Assembly: GCA_944389715.1 (NCBI GenBank) | Contig: CALXNI010000109.1 | Location: 1-5,651 of the forward strand | Length of the DNA: 5,651 nt | Direction of reading: 5' to 3' | From: an uncultured Clostridia bacterium | GTDB lineage: Bacteria; Bacillota; Clostridia; TANB77; CAG-508 | Shown here: piece by piece, positions 4,319 to 5,651 of the stretch | Layout: the number at the start of each line of letters is the position of its first letter | Position numbering within the stretch: the first letter of the stretch is position 1 | Made by a program: the position numbers and the translations under genes | The notes under the pieces: generated by a model | The model's input: the letters and a program-made list of their open reading frames with translations, nothing else | Told to the model about the DNA's origin: nothing | The model's database searches: none

Positions 4319-4348
4319 CCATACATTAGAAAAAAGGAGAAGGATAAA

Positions 4349-5651
4349 ATGAAGAAGAGTTTAAAAACATTAGCTATGTGGTTAATAATAGGTATTATAT
4401 TTATAATACTAATATCAGCAATTATGGATAATAAAGAAAATAAAATGACATATTCAGAGTTGATGGTAGCAATACAAAGCGGAACAATAGAAAGCATAGA
4501 AATAGAGATAGACAAAGGATTATTAAAAACAGAAGAAAGTGGAAAAGGATATGTAACACTAAAAAATAATAACAGAGTGCAAAAGCAAGTAGATATACCA
4601 AATATACAAAGTTTTATGGATTCAATAAACCAATATTTACTTGATGGAACAGTTGAGTTAACTCAAAGAACAGAATCAATTATAATAACAATATTAAATC
4701 TACTTGCACCAATTGGAATACTAATTATATTCTTCTTATTCTTATTTTTATTTACTGGAAATGCACAAGGTGGAGCAGGAAATAAAACAATGTCTTTTGG
4801 TAAAAGTAGAGCAAGAATGATTGGAACAACAGAAAAGACAAAAATTACATTTAATGATGTTGCGGGTGTAGACGAAGAAAAGGAAGAACTAGAAGAAATA
4901 GTAGAGTTTTTAAAATCTCCTAAGAAATTCACAGATATGGGAGCTAGAATTCCAAAAGGAGTATTATTAGTAGGTCAGCCAGGAACAGGTAAAACATTAC
5001 TTGCAAAAGCAGTAGCGGGAGAAGCAGGAGTACCATTCTTTATAATAAGTGGTTCAGACTTTGTAGAAATGTTTGTTGGTGTAGGTGCATCAAGGGTAAG
5101 GGATTTATTTGAACAAGCAAAGAAAAATGCACCATGTATAATATTTATAGATGAAATAGATGCAGTAGGACGTCAAAGAGGAGCAGGACTTGGAGGAGGA
5201 CATGACGAAAGAGAACAAACCCTAAATCAATTATTAGTTGAAATGGATGGATTTGGAACAAACGAGGGAGTAATAGTACTTGCTGCAACAAATAGACCAG
5301 ATGTACTTGATAAAGCTTTATTAAGACCTGGAAGATTTGATAGACAAATAATAGTAAGTTCACCAGATGTAAAGGCAAGAGAGCAAATATTAGAAGTTCA
5401 TAGTAGAAAGAAAAAGCTATCAATAGATGTTGATTTGAAAACTATAGCTAAAAATACTTCTGGATTTTCTGGAGCAGATTTAGAGAATGTATTAAATGAA
5501 GCAGCACTTTTAGCAGCAAGAAGAAATTTAAGGGAAATAGGAATGCAAGAAATAGAAGATGCCATGGTAAAAGTTACTATGGGTCCTGAAAAGAGAAATA
5601 GAGTAAGAAGTGATAAAGAGCAAAAATTAGTTGCATATCATGAAGCAGGTC
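4349..5651 (+). CDS. ftsH: ATP-dependent zinc metalloprotease FtsH (5' part, truncated by window end)
   Basis: Membrane-anchored AAA+ protease that extracts and degrades membrane and regulatory proteins. 434 codons lie in the window. The first transmembrane helix is about residues 8-25, an extracytoplasmic domain about 26-108, the second helix about 110-136 followed by a Gly-rich linker. The AAA+ domain has Walker A GQPGTGKT (209-216; Gln where Pro is usual), the pore motif MFVG (241-244), Walker B IIFIDE (264-269), and the second region of homology with TNRPD and the arginine fingers in RPGRFDR (R329, R332). The sequence ends in YHEAG, just before the last His of the zinc-binding HEAGH motif, so the protease domain is outside. 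The start at 4349 has AAGGAG at 4334-4339, nine bases upstream. The frame is intact throughout. The position after tilS is normal for Firmicutes, minus hpt. Confidence 0.97.
   Translation, partial: MKKSLKTLAMWLIIGIIFIILISAIMDNKENKMTYSELMVAIQSGTIESIEIEIDKGLLKTEESGKGYVTLKNNNRVQKQVDIPNIQSFMDSINQYLLDGTVELTQRTESIIITILNLLAPIGILIIFFLFLFLFTGNAQGGAGNKTMSFGKSRARMIGTTEKTKITFNDVAGVDEEKEELEEIVEFLKSPKKFTDMGARIPKGVLLVGQPGTGKTLLAKAVAGEAGVPFFIISGSDFVEMFVGVGASRVRDLFEQAKKNAPCIIFIDEIDAVGRQRGAGLGGGHDEREQTLNQLLVEMDGFGTNEGVIVLAATNRPDVLDKALLRPGRFDRQIIVSSPDVKAREQILEVHSRKKKLSIDVDLKTIAKNTSGFSGADLENVLNEAALLAARRNLREIGMQEIEDAMVKVTMGPEKRNRVRSDKEQKLVAYHEAG

Overview
The window looks like chromosomal DNA of a low-GC Firmicute, most likely an uncultured or poorly characterised member of the Clostridia. 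Resident genes use mostly TTA, AGA, ATA and AAA codons, have AAGGAG-type ribosome binding sites and SigA-type promoters, and follow the order rplI - dnaB - tilS - ftsH, which recurs in Firmicutes. This is inference from gene content and codon use; no 16S or marker comparison was possible.

Layout. At the left edge, on the minus strand, a strong promoter (266-294) reads into the remnant of a PP-loop (PAPS-reductase-like) gene. That remnant is broken by a 7-bp tandem duplication inside its PP-loop motif and has lost most of its body. Its end overlaps the start of another minus-strand gene that leaves the window after five codons. A 121-bp REP/BIME-like inverted repeat (319-439) follows. Next come a promoter and rplI (ribosomal protein bL9). 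A 216-bp composite intergenic element (984-1199) holds heptanucleotide repeats and GC-rich palindromes inside 14-bp terminal inverted repeats. Then dnaB (replicative helicase), a terminator, and a compositionally foreign minus-strand gene of unknown function (2661-2969) with its own promoter and a 19-bp operator-like dyad. A back-to-back promoter starts tilS (tRNA-Ile lysidine synthetase). The window ends inside ftsH (membrane AAA+ protease), whose leader carries another REP-like inverted repeat.

The genes serve core functions: ribosome, replication, tRNA modification and membrane proteolysis. No metabolic pathway links them.

The most unusual feature is that two essential genes are frameshifted exactly where simple recoding would restore them. 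dnaB has two +1 shifts, both at an in-frame CGG codon in the shared context TCGGACYTCWT. These are the only in-frame CGG codons in the resident genes of the window. tilS has a -1 shift at an A7 run (A AAA AAA). Sequencing error is the default explanation, but the shared CGG context makes codon-triggered +1 frameshifting or motif-specific base-calling error worth testing. A second notable feature is a 25-bp palindrome lying in frame inside tilS. It differs from an intergenic copy near rplI only by one compensatory base-pair swap.
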